Origin: Clostridiales bacterium
Lineage (GTDB): Bacteria; Bacillota; Clostridia; Lachnospirales; Lachnospiraceae
DNA length: 55,395 bases
Reading direction: 5' to 3'
Assembly: GCA_020859965.1 (NCBI GenBank)
Contig: JAJBVF010000034.1
Location: 167 to 55,561 of the forward strand
Of the stretch, positions 8,015-16,813 are shown piece by piece (position 1 is the first letter of the stretch; every line of letters starts with the position of its first letter). The notes beneath the pieces were generated by a model. The model saw nothing but the letters and a program-made list of their open reading frames with translations. It ran no database searches and had not been told where the DNA came from. Position numbers and translations under genes: made by a program.

Positions 8015-9628
8015 ATGGAAATGAGTCCCATATTTCTGCCTGTCGCCGTACTGTTTCCGATTCTCGGCGGCGCGCTGATACCGGTGCTTCCGTTTAAAAA
8101 CAGGCGGCAGATGATGATATATACGGAGAGCATTGTGCTTTTGAATTCCGTGCTGGCGCTGGCTATTCTGCTGAATCGCCCCCAGGATGAATTCGTATTA
8201 TTCCGCTTCACGAGCAACCTGACGCTGAGCTTTAAGCTGGATGGGCTCGGGACGGTATTCGCGGGGCTGATCTCTGCTCTGTGGCCGCTTGCGACGCTGT
8301 ATGCGTTTGAATATATGAAGCATGAGGAACATGAAAAGTTTTTCTTTATGTTTTACACCATTACTTTTGGCATCACCATGGGAATTGCTCTGGCGGAGGA
8401 CCTGGTGACGATGTATTGCTTCTATGAGATGCTGACGCTCGTGACGGTGCCGCTGGTTTTGCATACTCTGAAGCGGGAAGCCATCCTGGCAGGGCGCACG
8501 TATCTGTATTATTCGCTTGGCGGCGCCGCGTTTGCATTTATCGGCGTGATTTTCATCCTGGTCTATGGCACGACTCCGAACTTTGTGGCCGGAGGGGTTC
8601 TGGATCTGGAAAAAATCGGAAGCCGCACCAATTTGCTGCTGCTGATTTATGTATTCTGCTTTTTCGGATTCAGTGTGAAAGCGGCAATGTTTCCGTTTTC
8701 CGGCTGGCTGCCGAAGGCGGGTGTCGCGCCGACGCCGGTCACGGCTCTTCTGCATGCGGTGGCGGTCGTCAAGGCCGGAGCGTTTGCGACCATGCGCATT
8801 ACCTACTATAGCTTCGGCACCGAATTTCTGCGCGGCACCTGGGCGCAGACGGCGGTGATGATCCCGGTGATTTTTACGATTGTATACGGCTGCAGCCGCG
8901 CCTTGAAGGAGACGCACCTGAAACGCCGCCTGGCCTGGTCTACCGTGAGCAATCTGTCCTATATTCTCTTTGGTGTCACACTGATGACGCCGCTTGGCCT
9001 GACTGCGGCGCTGACGCATATGGTATGCCACGCGGTGATCAAGATCTGCGCGTTTTTCTGCGCCGGCGCGGTGATCGTGCAGAGCGGAAACGAATATGTC
9101 TACCAGTTGGACGGTCTTGGCAAAAAAATGCCCAGGGTATTTGCGGTTTTCACGATCTCCGGTATGGCGCTGATGGGCGTACCGGGACTGGCGGGATTCA
9201 GCAGCAAGTGGAACCTGGTAAAGGCAGCGCTTGACAGTACGCATCCCCTTGCGGTGGTCGGCATAGTAGCTCTGCTGATTTCCGCGCTGCTGACCGCGAT
9301 CTACATGCTCACCATCAGCGTCCGCGCATTTTGCAGCCCCGCCCAACGCGAAGCGTCTTTAAATGGGCGGGGCGACCTGCCGTCGAGCGAAGCGAGGGGG
9401 TGCAACCTTAGCAGCCCCGCCCTCGCCGGGAGGCATCCCACACTACGTGCGGGATATTCTCCACGCGAAGCGTCTTTAAATGAGCGGAGCGACCGGGACG
9501 ACGTCCGCGACCCTGGCTGGATGATGATGCTGCCGCTGGCAGTTTTCGTGGTGGCGATGTTCGCGATCGGTTTGCATCCGCAGCCGCTGGTGAATGCGTT
9601 TACGCAGATTGCGTCTGTAATGAAGTAA
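8015..9628 (+). CDS. MrpD-type antiporter subunit 3, carrying an in-frame palindromic repeat insert
   Basis: A 537-residue NuoL/M/N-family membrane protein. CFYEMLTLVTVPLVLHTLKR and VKAAMFPFSGWLPKAGVAPTP give the family, and the channel Lys is present. Strong GAAGGAGGG before the ATG. Between the last two helices (about residues 440-500) is a Ser/Arg/Gly-rich segment absent from the paralogue at 6250-7860, where the same loop is about 25 residues. The segment is encoded by DNA with three consecutive hairpins and two copies of a 32-bp repeat that each give REASLN. The remaining protein, including the final helix and C-terminus, is intact, so the gene is probably functional. Confidence 0.86.
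   Translation: MEMSPIFLPVAVLFPILGGALIPVLPFKNRRQMMIYTESIVLLNSVLALAILLNRPQDEFVLFRFTSNLTLSFKLDGLGTVFAGLISALWPLATLYAFEYMKHEEHEKFFFMFYTITFGITMGIALAEDLVTMYCFYEMLTLVTVPLVLHTLKREAILAGRTYLYYSLGGAAFAFIGVIFILVYGTTPNFVAGGVLDLEKIGSRTNLLLLIYVFCFFGFSVKAAMFPFSGWLPKAGVAPTPVTALLHAVAVVKAGAFATMRITYYSFGTEFLRGTWAQTAVMIPVIFTIVYGCSRALKETHLKRRLAWSTVSNLSYILFGVTLMTPLGLTAALTHMVCHAVIKICAFFCAGAVIVQSGNEYVYQLDGLGKKMPRVFAVFTISGMALMGVPGLAGFSSKWNLVKAALDSTHPLAVVGIVALLISALLTAIYMLTISVRAFCSPAQREASLNGRGDLPSSEARGCNLSSPALAGRHPTLRAGYSPREASLNERSDRDDVRDPGWMMMLPLAVFVVAMFAIGLHPQPLVNAFTQIASVMK
9331..9515. repeat. Palindromic composite element inserted in frame in the mrpD-type gene
   Basis: Hairpin 1 at 9337-9372 pairs CCCCGCCC with GGGCGGGG and holds an inner ACGC-GAA-GCGT. 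Hairpin 2 at 9392-9426 pairs GCGAGGG with CCCTCGC. Hairpin 3 at 9435-9455 pairs ATCCCACA with TGCGGGAT (one mismatch). A 32-bp direct repeat starting ACGCGAAGCGTCTTTAAATG occurs at 9346-9377 and 9463-9494, 117 bases (39 codons) apart, so both copies are read in the same frame. No stop codon is introduced. Confidence 0.85.
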
Positions 9629-9638
9629 GGAAAGGGGG

Positions 9639-11912
9639 ATGGAAAAAATGTCAAATATGATGCTGGCTGTACTGGTGTTTTATCCGTTCCTCGGAGGAAT
9701 TGCGGCGTGGGCGCTGCGCGGATGGCTTTCAAAAGGAAAGGACGGATTCTCTTTTTTGAAGCTTACCGGCAGTGCGCTGGTTGCGGATTTTGTGGCAGTG
9801 ACGGAATTTTTGCTGATGCTGGCTCTTTTTATCGGGCAGGTTTCGAAGGCGGAGAGTGGGTCTGGAACACTGTTGTCTCTGGCCATCCCGGAGATCTGCG
9901 GCTTTGGTCTGCACTTTACACTGGACGGGTTTCGCCTGCTCTATGGAATGATTGCCGCTCTGATGTGGATGATGACGGCGCTGCTGTGTCCGGAATATTT
10001 TTCCGGTCATTCGCATTCATCCAGAAGATCAGCTGAAAAAACGCAGGCAGGATCGAAGGCGGCAGGGGAAACGACGTCGGAAGCAGTGCCAATCAAAGGC
10101 TCAGCAGAAGAGTCTGAGCCGTCCCCGGATCGGTTTTATGTGTTCTTTTTGCTGACTCTCGGCGCAACGATGGGCGTGTTTCTGTCTGAGGATCTGTATA
10201 CGACCTTTATTTTCTTTGAGATGATGTCCTTCACCTCTTATGTCTGGGTGGCGCACGAGGAAAACAACGCGGCGCTGCGCGCGGCGGACACCTATCTGGC
10301 CGTGGCAGTGACCGGCGGCCTTGTGATGCTGATGGGCATCTTCGGTGTCTGGCACGAGCTGGGGACGCTGACCATCTCGGAGCTTCCTGCCGCGGCCGCT
10401 GCCTATGGAAATAAGCCTCTGCTATATGCACTGGGAGGCTGCATGCTTTTTGGATTCGGAGCCAAGGCTGGCGCGTTTCCGCTGCATATCTGGCTGCCAA
10501 AGGCGCATCCGGTGGCTCCGGCTCCGGCATCCGCGCTGCTTTCCGGTATTCTGACTAAGACCGGTATCTTTGGCGTGTTGGCTGTTACCAGCGGTTTGTT
10601 TTTACACGATAAGCAATGGGGAACGCTGATCCTGGCAATTGGCGCGGCCACGATGTTTGGCGGAGCGCTGCTTGCGGTATTTTCTATCAATCTGAAACGC
10701 ACCCTTGCCTGCTCGTCTATGTCGCAGATCGGGTTTATCCTGATTGGCGTCGGCATGCAGTGCATGCTCGGTGAGGAAAACGCGTTGGCTGTGCATGGAA
10801 CACTGCTTCACATGATGAATCATTCCATGATCAAGCTGGTGCTGTTTATGGCTGCCGGTGTGATTTATATGAACGCGCATGCTCTCGATCTGAACGTGAT
10901 CCGCGGCTATGGAAGGAAAAAGCCTTTGCTGAAGGTCATTTTCCTGGTTGGCGCGCTGGCCATCGGCGACATTCCGTGTTTTGGCGGATACATCAGCAAG
11001 ACCCTGCTGCATGAGAGCATTCTGGAGTACGGCGGCGGATGGATTTTCCGGGCACTCGAATATCTGTTCCTGCTCTCCGGCGGTATGACCGTAGCGTATA
11101 TGACCAAGCTGTTTATGGCGATCTTTGCAGAAAAGAATGCGGACGGCGGCCTGCAGAAGAAGTACGACGATCAGAAAAACTACATGAATCCGGCAAGCAC
11201 CTTTGCCCTTTCCGGCAGCGCCCTGATTTTGCTGATCTGGGGCCTGTTCCCGCATACCATCATGGATAAGGCCGCCCGGATCGGCCAGGCTTTTATGGGT
11301 CTGGAAGAATTCGGCGAGACGGTCAGCTATTTCAGCTGGAAAAACCTCTCCGGCGGACTGATCTCTATCGGCATCGGCGTAGTCGTGTATTTGTTTGTGA
11401 TCCGGAAGCTGCTGATGAAGAAAAAAGAATATATCAACGCCTGGCCGTCCTGGCTGGATCTGGAGGAAAAGATCTACCGGCCGCTCCTTTTAAAGGTGCT
11501 GCCTTCCATATGCGGGGCGATCTGTCATGTGCTGGACGTGATGACCGATACTCTGGCTGCCATCCTGATTCCGGTGGGACATGTGCTGGCGCGCATTCTG
11601 GACAGCCTGACGGATCTTTCCGTAGTCGGACTGCGCAAAACGATCTACAAGGATTCGCCCAAGCCTCATGAACGCGCCTGGGGCAATGTCCTGACTGTAG
11701 CGATCGGTAACGTGCTGAACGCAGTGCAGGCACTGGCAAACCGGACCTGGAGACGCAAAAATCCCGGCACAGTCGATTACCGGCGCGAGATGGCGCTTCG
11801 CTATGACGTCTGGAGAGAGAGCAGCACCGTCATCAGCCGGAGTCTCTCCTACGGGCTGCTGCTCGTGATCATCGGATTTACGCTGACGCTGGTGTATATC
11901 CTGTGGTGGTAA
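9639..11912 (+). CDS. mrpA: MrpA/NuoL/HyfB-like large antiporter subunit
   Basis: A 757-residue polytopic protein, last gene of the cluster. The core has GFGAKAGAFPLHIWLPKAHPVAPAPASA (channel Lys; motif near residue 270) and HHMMNHSMIKLVLFMAAG-like sequence (here LHMMNHSMIKLVLFMAAGV). A hydrophilic insert rich in Ser, Glu and Lys (about residues 125-165) separates early helices. The C-terminal ~190 residues form a long amphipathic, partly soluble extension ending in one more helix, as in MrpA/HyfB-type proteins, but the MbhD and MbhE parts of true MrpA are encoded separately upstream. Start: ATG 9639 is kept, though ATG 9648 has better spacing from AAAGGGGG. Symbol is by similarity. Confidence 0.8.
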   Translation: MEKMSNMMLAVLVFYPFLGGIAAWALRGWLSKGKDGFSFLKLTGSALVADFVAVTEFLLMLALFIGQVSKAESGSGTLLSLAIPEICGFGLHFTLDGFRLLYGMIAALMWMMTALLCPEYFSGHSHSSRRSAEKTQAGSKAAGETTSEAVPIKGSAEESEPSPDRFYVFFLLTLGATMGVFLSEDLYTTFIFFEMMSFTSYVWVAHEENNAALRAADTYLAVAVTGGLVMLMGIFGVWHELGTLTISELPAAAAAYGNKPLLYALGGCMLFGFGAKAGAFPLHIWLPKAHPVAPAPASALLSGILTKTGIFGVLAVTSGLFLHDKQWGTLILAIGAATMFGGALLAVFSINLKRTLACSSMSQIGFILIGVGMQCMLGEENALAVHGTLLHMMNHSMIKLVLFMAAGVIYMNAHALDLNVIRGYGRKKPLLKVIFLVGALAIGDIPCFGGYISKTLLHESILEYGGGWIFRALEYLFLLSGGMTVAYMTKLFMAIFAEKNADGGLQKKYDDQKNYMNPASTFALSGSALILLIWGLFPHTIMDKAARIGQAFMGLEEFGETVSYFSWKNLSGGLISIGIGVVVYLFVIRKLLMKKKEYINAWPSWLDLEEKIYRPLLLKVLPSICGAICHVLDVMTDTLAAILIPVGHVLARILDSLTDLSVVGLRKTIYKDSPKPHERAWGNVLTVAIGNVLNAVQALANRTWRRKNPGTVDYRREMALRYDVWRESSTVISRSLSYGLLLVIIGFTLTLVYILWW

Positions 11913-11950
11913 AATCAATATAGGGGTAGTTTCTCTGATACAAAAATATA

Positions 11951-11997
11951 AAGACACAAAAACAGCCTTTATCTGAATAGGGCTGTTTTTGTGTCTT
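11951..11997. terminator. Bidirectional terminator between mrp cluster and receptor-GGDEF gene
   Basis: A perfect 17-bp stem (left arm 11951-11967, right arm 11981-11997) with a 13-base loop. Each arm contains a run of five A or T, so it can stop transcription from both converging units. Confidence 0.9.
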
Positions 11998-12027
11998 ATG
12001 CACACGGCCGGGCAAGTCGGAAATTAT

Positions 12028-14469
12028 TTACTGCTCATTCTTTCCCGGTTTCATTTTTTTCCGTTGCTTTTTCGCCTCATACAGCTTCTGGTCTGCCAGC
12101 ATCAGGGCTTCTTTCAGAGTGATGGTATCATCCGGCCGGATAGGACAGACTCCGGCGGAGACGCTCAGAAGATAGGGCTTGCTGCTGGTCTGGTTATACT
12201 GGTCGAATTGGCTGTACAGGGCAGAGATGATTTCCTGAGCATCTTTGGCGCTCATCTCCAGAAGACAGGTAAATTCATCTCCCCCGATGCGCCCCGCGAT
12301 CCCGCGTCCGCGCACCAGCTCCTGCAGAATTTTTCCAATCTGCCGCAGAGAACTGTCGCCTTCTCTGTGTCCGAACTGATCGTTGATCAGTTTCAGGTTG
12401 TCCATGTCGATGTAGAGGAGTACCTGGTGACGCCCGGCTTTTTGCAGGGCTGTTATCTGCTCCTCTGCCTGTGCGTAGAAGCCGCGGACATTCAGGAGAC
12501 CGGTGAGCGGGTCGGATTTGGAAATCACATCCAGCTCAATGTTGTGGTCCTTAAGCGTTTCCAGGTTGGCCTCCAGCTGAGCCTGGATTTTTTCGTTGGC
12601 CTGCAAAAGCAGGATCATTTTGATCGCGGAGCCAAGCTGATTGACCAGAAACTCGCCGTTGACAAATAGTGCCCGCGTCATGTCGCAGATCAGGACGCCA
12701 TATACCATTTTTCCGGAAAACAGCGGCAGAAGGACCTGTGGGTGCCCTCCCGGCTTATTCGGTTTCACGTATCGGTACATTTCTTCCAGGGTCTGCGGCT
12801 GCCGCAACAGCGGAATAGCGCGGGTGTCCCCATTTATGCGCTCTGTTTTCAGTACGAGTCCATCGGATGCCGCAAATGGCTCCTGGAAGGCATGTTCCAT
12901 CGGGGCCGGGAGCAGGTAGAGCCAGGCGTTTTCGATCTGAAGCCAGTCCAGATTGCGCAGTGCATAGCAGTAGCTCTCGTCTGTCCCCTGCTCAAACTGC
13001 AGGATATTCTGCACGAAAAGCTTCATATCATAATTGGCCTGCTGCTCCTTTTTCATGACTGCGGCCGAGTGCCGGTTCATGGCCAGAATAATCCTCTGGT
13101 AAATCATGGAAAATACATTTCGCAGATGCAGGCGTGCTTCCGCGTCGGCTTGCAATTCGTAAAGGGCATGATAGAAATCATCGAATAAGGTCATCAGCCC
13201 GTCAATGTCTGTAATATTCACTACATCTTCATTCAGAAATTCATCCAGGATGGACGCGATTTCGTCTGTGTTTTGGCGGGCGGACGGTTCTGGCTCTACC
13301 TCAAAGAAACGCCCTGCGGCCTCATTCCCCGGCGCGAAATGTTCTGTGAGCGTACGAAACAGACGCATGTATGATTCTCTTACTTTGGCTCGCCGTACAT
13401 GTTCCTCAGCGTGATAATTGCGATAAAAGATATCATGGAAGCTGACAGGCAGGCCATCCAGAATCTGTCCGAGACTTTTGACTCCTCTGTCCGTGTGCAC
13501 AAAGGAATCCCGCAGGACAAAATGCGTGGGGATAACGATATTAGCGGCAGTCTTGCGGGACTGAGTGTGCACGGATGATGCCGAATTCTCGCGGAAACCG
13601 TCCGCCAACGCTGCATTTTCGTGAAAATGGGAACTGCCATCAGCTGTGCCCGCATAATACAGATCCAGCACAGACCTTAGCGCGGCCTCTCCGAGCTGGT
13701 TCGGATCCGCCCGCACGGATGAGAGAGCAGGCGTGGCTTTGGCTGCGGCGGCACAGTCGTCGAAGCCCAGTATGGAGATGTCCTTCCCGGGGATTTTGCC
13801 GCATGCGTACAGCTCCTGGTACAGGCCGAGCGCAGTGTCGTCATTGACGCAGAAGATAGCGTCAAGATCCGGGTTTACCTCCAGAAAGGCGCGGTAGACC
13901 TCGTGACTGTTCTGGGAAAGATCGCCTTCCGTGTAGCGGCGATCCGGGAAATCAATCTGATTTTCTTCAAGTACTTTCCGGAAAATCGCAAGCCTCTCCA
14001 TGGCATCCGTATTATTGGCGTGCCCGCCGATCATGCCGATGCGCGTACATTTGCAGACCTTGATCAGGTATTCCAGTCCTTCGCGGATACCGGTTTCATT
14101 ATCGTAAATGACATTCGTATAATCATCGAACCGGGAGGCGATCAGTACGCTGGGAATACCGTCGAATTGCTGCAGAAGCTGACGAATCCGCTCCGGCGTG
14201 GAAAAACAGCCGATGCAGTCCGCCGCAATAATCAGGGCGTCCAGACAGCCTTTTTTTACATAGGAAAAAACAGTGCTGTACTGATATTCGTACATCAGTT
14301 CATGATTGTCCGTGAGATCTCGATCAATGTACTTGCCTGGAAAAAACAGTGTATGAACACCCTGCACACGTGCTTCAGCCATGATGCCGTTGCAGATGTG
14401 TATGGTAAAATCATCGAGAATTCCACTGACAAGAACGCCGATGGTCGGATTTTCTTTCCTGCCGGTCAT
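12028..14469 (-). CDS. Diguanylate cyclase with periplasmic-binding-protein-like (LacI-type) sensor
   Basis: An 813-residue protein without membrane segments. Residues ~1-280 are a type-1 periplasmic-binding fold like the sugar-binding part of LacI/GalR regulators (TIGVLVSGILDDF, IGMIGG, GFDDCAAAAKATPALSSVRAD) but without the DNA-binding helix-turn-helix. A helical/GAF-like middle follows. The C-terminus is a GGDEF domain with intact GGDEF at about 729-733 and SDPLTGLLNVRGF before it, so it should make cyclic di-GMP. The RxxD inhibitory site is absent (RGIA in its place). ATG 14469 is chosen because AGGGGG lies at a good distance; an ATG at 14508 has none. It faces away from tatD. A small sugar-like ligand is the likely cue (inference). 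Confidence 0.83.
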   Translation of the reverse strand: MTGRKENPTIGVLVSGILDDFTIHICNGIMAEARVQGVHTLFFPGKYIDRDLTDNHELMYEYQYSTVFSYVKKGCLDALIIAADCIGCFSTPERIRQLLQQFDGIPSVLIASRFDDYTNVIYDNETGIREGLEYLIKVCKCTRIGMIGGHANNTDAMERLAIFRKVLEENQIDFPDRRYTEGDLSQNSHEVYRAFLEVNPDLDAIFCVNDDTALGLYQELYACGKIPGKDISILGFDDCAAAAKATPALSSVRADPNQLGEAALRSVLDLYYAGTADGSSHFHENAALADGFRENSASSVHTQSRKTAANIVIPTHFVLRDSFVHTDRGVKSLGQILDGLPVSFHDIFYRNYHAEEHVRRAKVRESYMRLFRTLTEHFAPGNEAAGRFFEVEPEPSARQNTDEIASILDEFLNEDVVNITDIDGLMTLFDDFYHALYELQADAEARLHLRNVFSMIYQRIILAMNRHSAAVMKKEQQANYDMKLFVQNILQFEQGTDESYCYALRNLDWLQIENAWLYLLPAPMEHAFQEPFAASDGLVLKTERINGDTRAIPLLRQPQTLEEMYRYVKPNKPGGHPQVLLPLFSGKMVYGVLICDMTRALFVNGEFLVNQLGSAIKMILLLQANEKIQAQLEANLETLKDHNIELDVISKSDPLTGLLNVRGFYAQAEEQITALQKAGRHQVLLYIDMDNLKLINDQFGHREGDSSLRQIGKILQELVRGRGIAGRIGGDEFTCLLEMSAKDAQEIISALYSQFDQYNQTSSKPYLLSVSAGVCPIRPDDTITLKEALMLADQKLYEAKKQRKKMKPGKNEQ

Positions 14470-14593
14470 ACCTTTGCCCCCTGCTGTAAAATCATACTTG
14501 CGAAACATGTTTTAGCGCGGTCTGACAGACAGTGCCAGGCTTACCGCGAGTATTCAACGAAGTATGCGTAAAACGAAAAGTAATGTTACAGAT

Positions 14594-14602
14594 ATTCTAT
14601 CA
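14594..14602 (-). promoter_or_regulatory. Possible extended -10 promoter of the receptor-GGDEF gene
   Basis: On the minus strand TGA-TAGAAT forms an extended -10 element about 125 bases before the chosen start. No good -35 box is visible. Confidence 0.35.
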
Positions 14603-14736
14603 CAGAATCAGATAAAGGTATAGAAAGATTTTTTATAAAAGCGATTTTCTTTTCACAAAATTACGACTGCCTCTTGCAAAGTCGGCGAGGGAACGGTATG
14701 ATGAGAAAATTAGAATATCAGAGGGGGATTTCTGAG

Positions 14737-15519
14737 ATGATTTTTGATACGCATGCGCATTATGATGACGAAGCCTTTGACGAAGACCGGGAGGAACTGC
14801 TCTCACAGATGGCGGGGGCTAAAGTTGGCGCGATTGTAAATATGGGTGCTTCCCTGGCGGGAGTAGAGAGGAGCCAGCAGCTTGCCGCACGGTATCCTTT
14901 TATCTATGCGGGCGTGGGCGTGCATCCGGATGAGGTCGGCTCTCTGGATGAGGAAAAGCTGCGCGGGCTGTACGAGCTTTGCCGCAGTCCTAAGACGGTG
15001 ACGGTCGGCGAGATCGGACTGGATTATTACTGGGACCGGGAAAATCACGATACTCAGAAACAGTGGTTTGTGCGCCAGCTGCAGATGGCGAAGGACGTGG
15101 ATCTTCCAGTCAACATTCACAGCCGGGACGCGGCGCAGGATACTTTTGATATTATGAAGACTGAGCACGCCGGGACAACGGGCGGCATTATCCATTGCTT
15201 TTCCGCGTCCGCGCAGATGGCGCGGGAATACGTAAAGCTGGGCTACTACATCGGCGTCGGCGGCGTAGTTACGTTTAAAAACGCGCGCGTGATGAAGGAG
15301 GTCGTTGCCGAGGTGCCGATGGACCACATTGTAATCGAGACCGACTGTCCCTATCTGGCGCCCGCGCCGCACCGGGGAAAACGGAATTCCTCTCTGTATC
15401 TTCCGCTGGTGATTGAAGCGATTGCCGGGATCAAAGGACTTTCCCCGCAGGAAGTGGAGAAGATCACCTGGGAGAATGCGCGGAGAGTATACCGCTTTTC
15501 TGGAAACATTCCTCTTTGA
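14737..15519 (+). CDS. tatD: TatD-family metal-dependent DNase
   Basis: Cytoplasmic hydrolase of the amidohydrolase fold, associated with DNA repair and degradation. The 260-residue product has the metal ligands in MIFDTHAHYDD (His5, His7), VGEIGLDYYWD, NIHSRDA, IIHCFSAS and the final ETDCPYLAPAPHRG. Length matches the family. Start: ATG 14737 gives the usual MIFDTHAH start, with GAGGGGG nine bases upstream; ATG 14698/14701 with GAGGG is possible and would add 12-13 residues. Located upstream of rsmA, a neighbour pair common in Firmicutes. Confidence 0.92.
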   Translation: MIFDTHAHYDDEAFDEDREELLSQMAGAKVGAIVNMGASLAGVERSQQLAARYPFIYAGVGVHPDEVGSLDEEKLRGLYELCRSPKTVTVGEIGLDYYWDRENHDTQKQWFVRQLQMAKDVDLPVNIHSRDAAQDTFDIMKTEHAGTTGGIIHCFSASAQMAREYVKLGYYIGVGGVVTFKNARVMKEVVAEVPMDHIVIETDCPYLAPAPHRGKRNSSLYLPLVIEAIAGIKGLSPQEVEKITWENARRVYRFSGNIPL

Positions 15520-15565
15520 ACTTTGCGGCGCGTGAGGAAGACATTAGCAGCGGTTCCGGTATGTT

Positions 15566-15652
15566 GGAAAGTAGTTAGTGAAGAAGCGCATGCAGGAAGG
15601 TAGTTAGTGAAGAAGCGTATGCAGGAAAGTAGTAAGAGACAAGCCGCATGCC
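15566..15652. repeat. Three tandem 29-bp repeats between tatD and rsmA
   Basis: Units at 15566-15594, 15595-15623 and 15624-15652, each starting ggaa.gtagt and ending gcatgc(a/c). Units 1 and 2 differ at only two or three positions; unit 3 is more diverged. Directly after, GCATGCC (about 15646-15652) pairs with GGCATGC around 15675-15681 to form a hairpin. The stretch is between genes. Confidence 0.8.
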
Positions 15653-15766
15653 GGATTTTTAATCTGAAAAACTGGCATGCCAGAGCGTAGTCAGACTGAC
15701 ATATCTATCAGAAAACAGAAAAGAGGCTCAGGAAAGCCCGCAGACACAGCCCACAGAGGAGAGAAC

Positions 15767-16624
15767 ATGGAAAAGCTTGCGAACCCGCAAAAGACAATCG
15801 AAGTCATTCAGAAAAATAATTTTCATTTTCAGAAGCGATATGGTCAGAATTTTCTGATCGATGCGCATGTGCTGGAGAAAATCGTCGCGGCGGCCCAGAT
15901 CACACTGGACGATTTTGTCCTGGAGGTCGGCCCCGGCATCGGGACGCTGACCCAGTATCTGGCGGAGGCGGCGCGCGAGGTGGTAGCAGTGGAGATCGAC
16001 CGGGATCTGATACCGATCCTGGAGGAAACGTTGAGCGATTACAAGAATGTGACGGTGCTCAACCAGGACATTCTGAAGGTGGATGTCACCGCGCTCGCGC
16101 AGGAAAAAAACGGCGGCCGCCCGATTAAGGTCATCGGAAACCTTCCATATTATATTACGACGCCGATTGTTATGGGACTGCTGGAAAGCCGGGTGCCGCT
16201 GGAGAGCATTACGGTGATGGTGCAAAAAGAGGTGGCACTGCGGATGCAGGCTTCCCCTGGCACGAAGGATTACGGGGCGCTCTCCCTCGCCGTTCAGTAT
16301 TACGCGGAACCCTATCTGGCCGCGAATGTGCCGCCGAATTGCTTCATCCCCCGCCCCGGAGTCGGCAGCGCAGTCATCCGTCTGACTTGCCTCGAAAATC
16401 CGGCGGTCGCGGTAAAGGATGAAAAATTATTGTTTTCGATCATACACGCCTCTTTCGGTCAGCGCAGGAAGACCCTTGTGAACGGCCTGAGAAACGCGCC
16501 GGGGCTGGATTTTACGAAGGAACAGATCGAGGAGGCCTTAAGAAGGACGGGGTTAAGTGAGACCGTGCGGGGAGAGACCCTGACGCTTGCGCAGTTTGCG
16601 CAGCTGGCGGATGAGCTGCAATGA
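15767..16624 (+). CDS. rsmA: 16S rRNA dimethyladenosine transferase
   Basis: Dimethylates two adjacent adenines near the 3' end of 16S rRNA during small-subunit maturation. The 285-residue protein shows QNFLID (substrate entry), LEVGPGIGTLTQYL (SAM-binding motif I) and NLPYYITTP (motif IV), plus the C-terminal helical domain. ATG 15767 has AGGAGAG just upstream; an upstream in-frame ATG at 15677 would add 30 residues that belong to the repeat-containing spacer. Length is standard. Confidence 0.94.
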   Translation: MEKLANPQKTIEVIQKNNFHFQKRYGQNFLIDAHVLEKIVAAAQITLDDFVLEVGPGIGTLTQYLAEAAREVVAVEIDRDLIPILEETLSDYKNVTVLNQDILKVDVTALAQEKNGGRPIKVIGNLPYYITTPIVMGLLESRVPLESITVMVQKEVALRMQASPGTKDYGALSLAVQYYAEPYLAANVPPNCFIPRPGVGSAVIRLTCLENPAVAVKDEKLLFSIIHASFGQRRKTLVNGLRNAPGLDFTKEQIEEALRRTGLSETVRGETLTLAQFAQLADELQ

Positions 16625-16636
16625 TATGAGATTGTA

Positions 16637-16720
16637 AAAACAGTATAAATATTGGTAAACTGTGTGCATAATTACGATCCCCTGCAGATGAATCTGGTTT
16701 GAGAGAATTTTACAATCTGC
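16637..16720. repeat. Decayed partial copy of the start of the downstream LpdD-like gene (left flank of the AAA gene)
   Basis: About 84 bases resembling 18442-18523: shared TTACGATCC (about 16672-16680 and 18473-18481) and TTTTACAATCTGC (about 16708-16720 and 18511-18523) at nearly the same spacing, plus GTGTGC. The left copy contains a stop and indels and is not coding. Together with the right copy it brackets the AAA gene. Confidence 0.6.
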
Positions 16721-16813
16721 TTGAGTTTTATTTTTTGATACTGTATGATGGGTTTGTTGTTTGAAGCCGTTCTCTGTGAGACAGGGATTGCGAAATGAGA
16801 GGATGTGTGACAG

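Noticed and set aside
8198..9346. Minus-strand open frame of 382 codons opposite the mrpD-type gene
   Set aside because: Rich in His, Arg and Gln with no family character; a shadow of a firmly identified gene on the other strand.
1195..11912. Energy-converting hydrogenase (Mbh/Hyf)
   Set aside because: No NiFe catalytic, small or iron-sulfur subunits are present; MrpE, F, G, B and C point to an Mrp-type antiporter.
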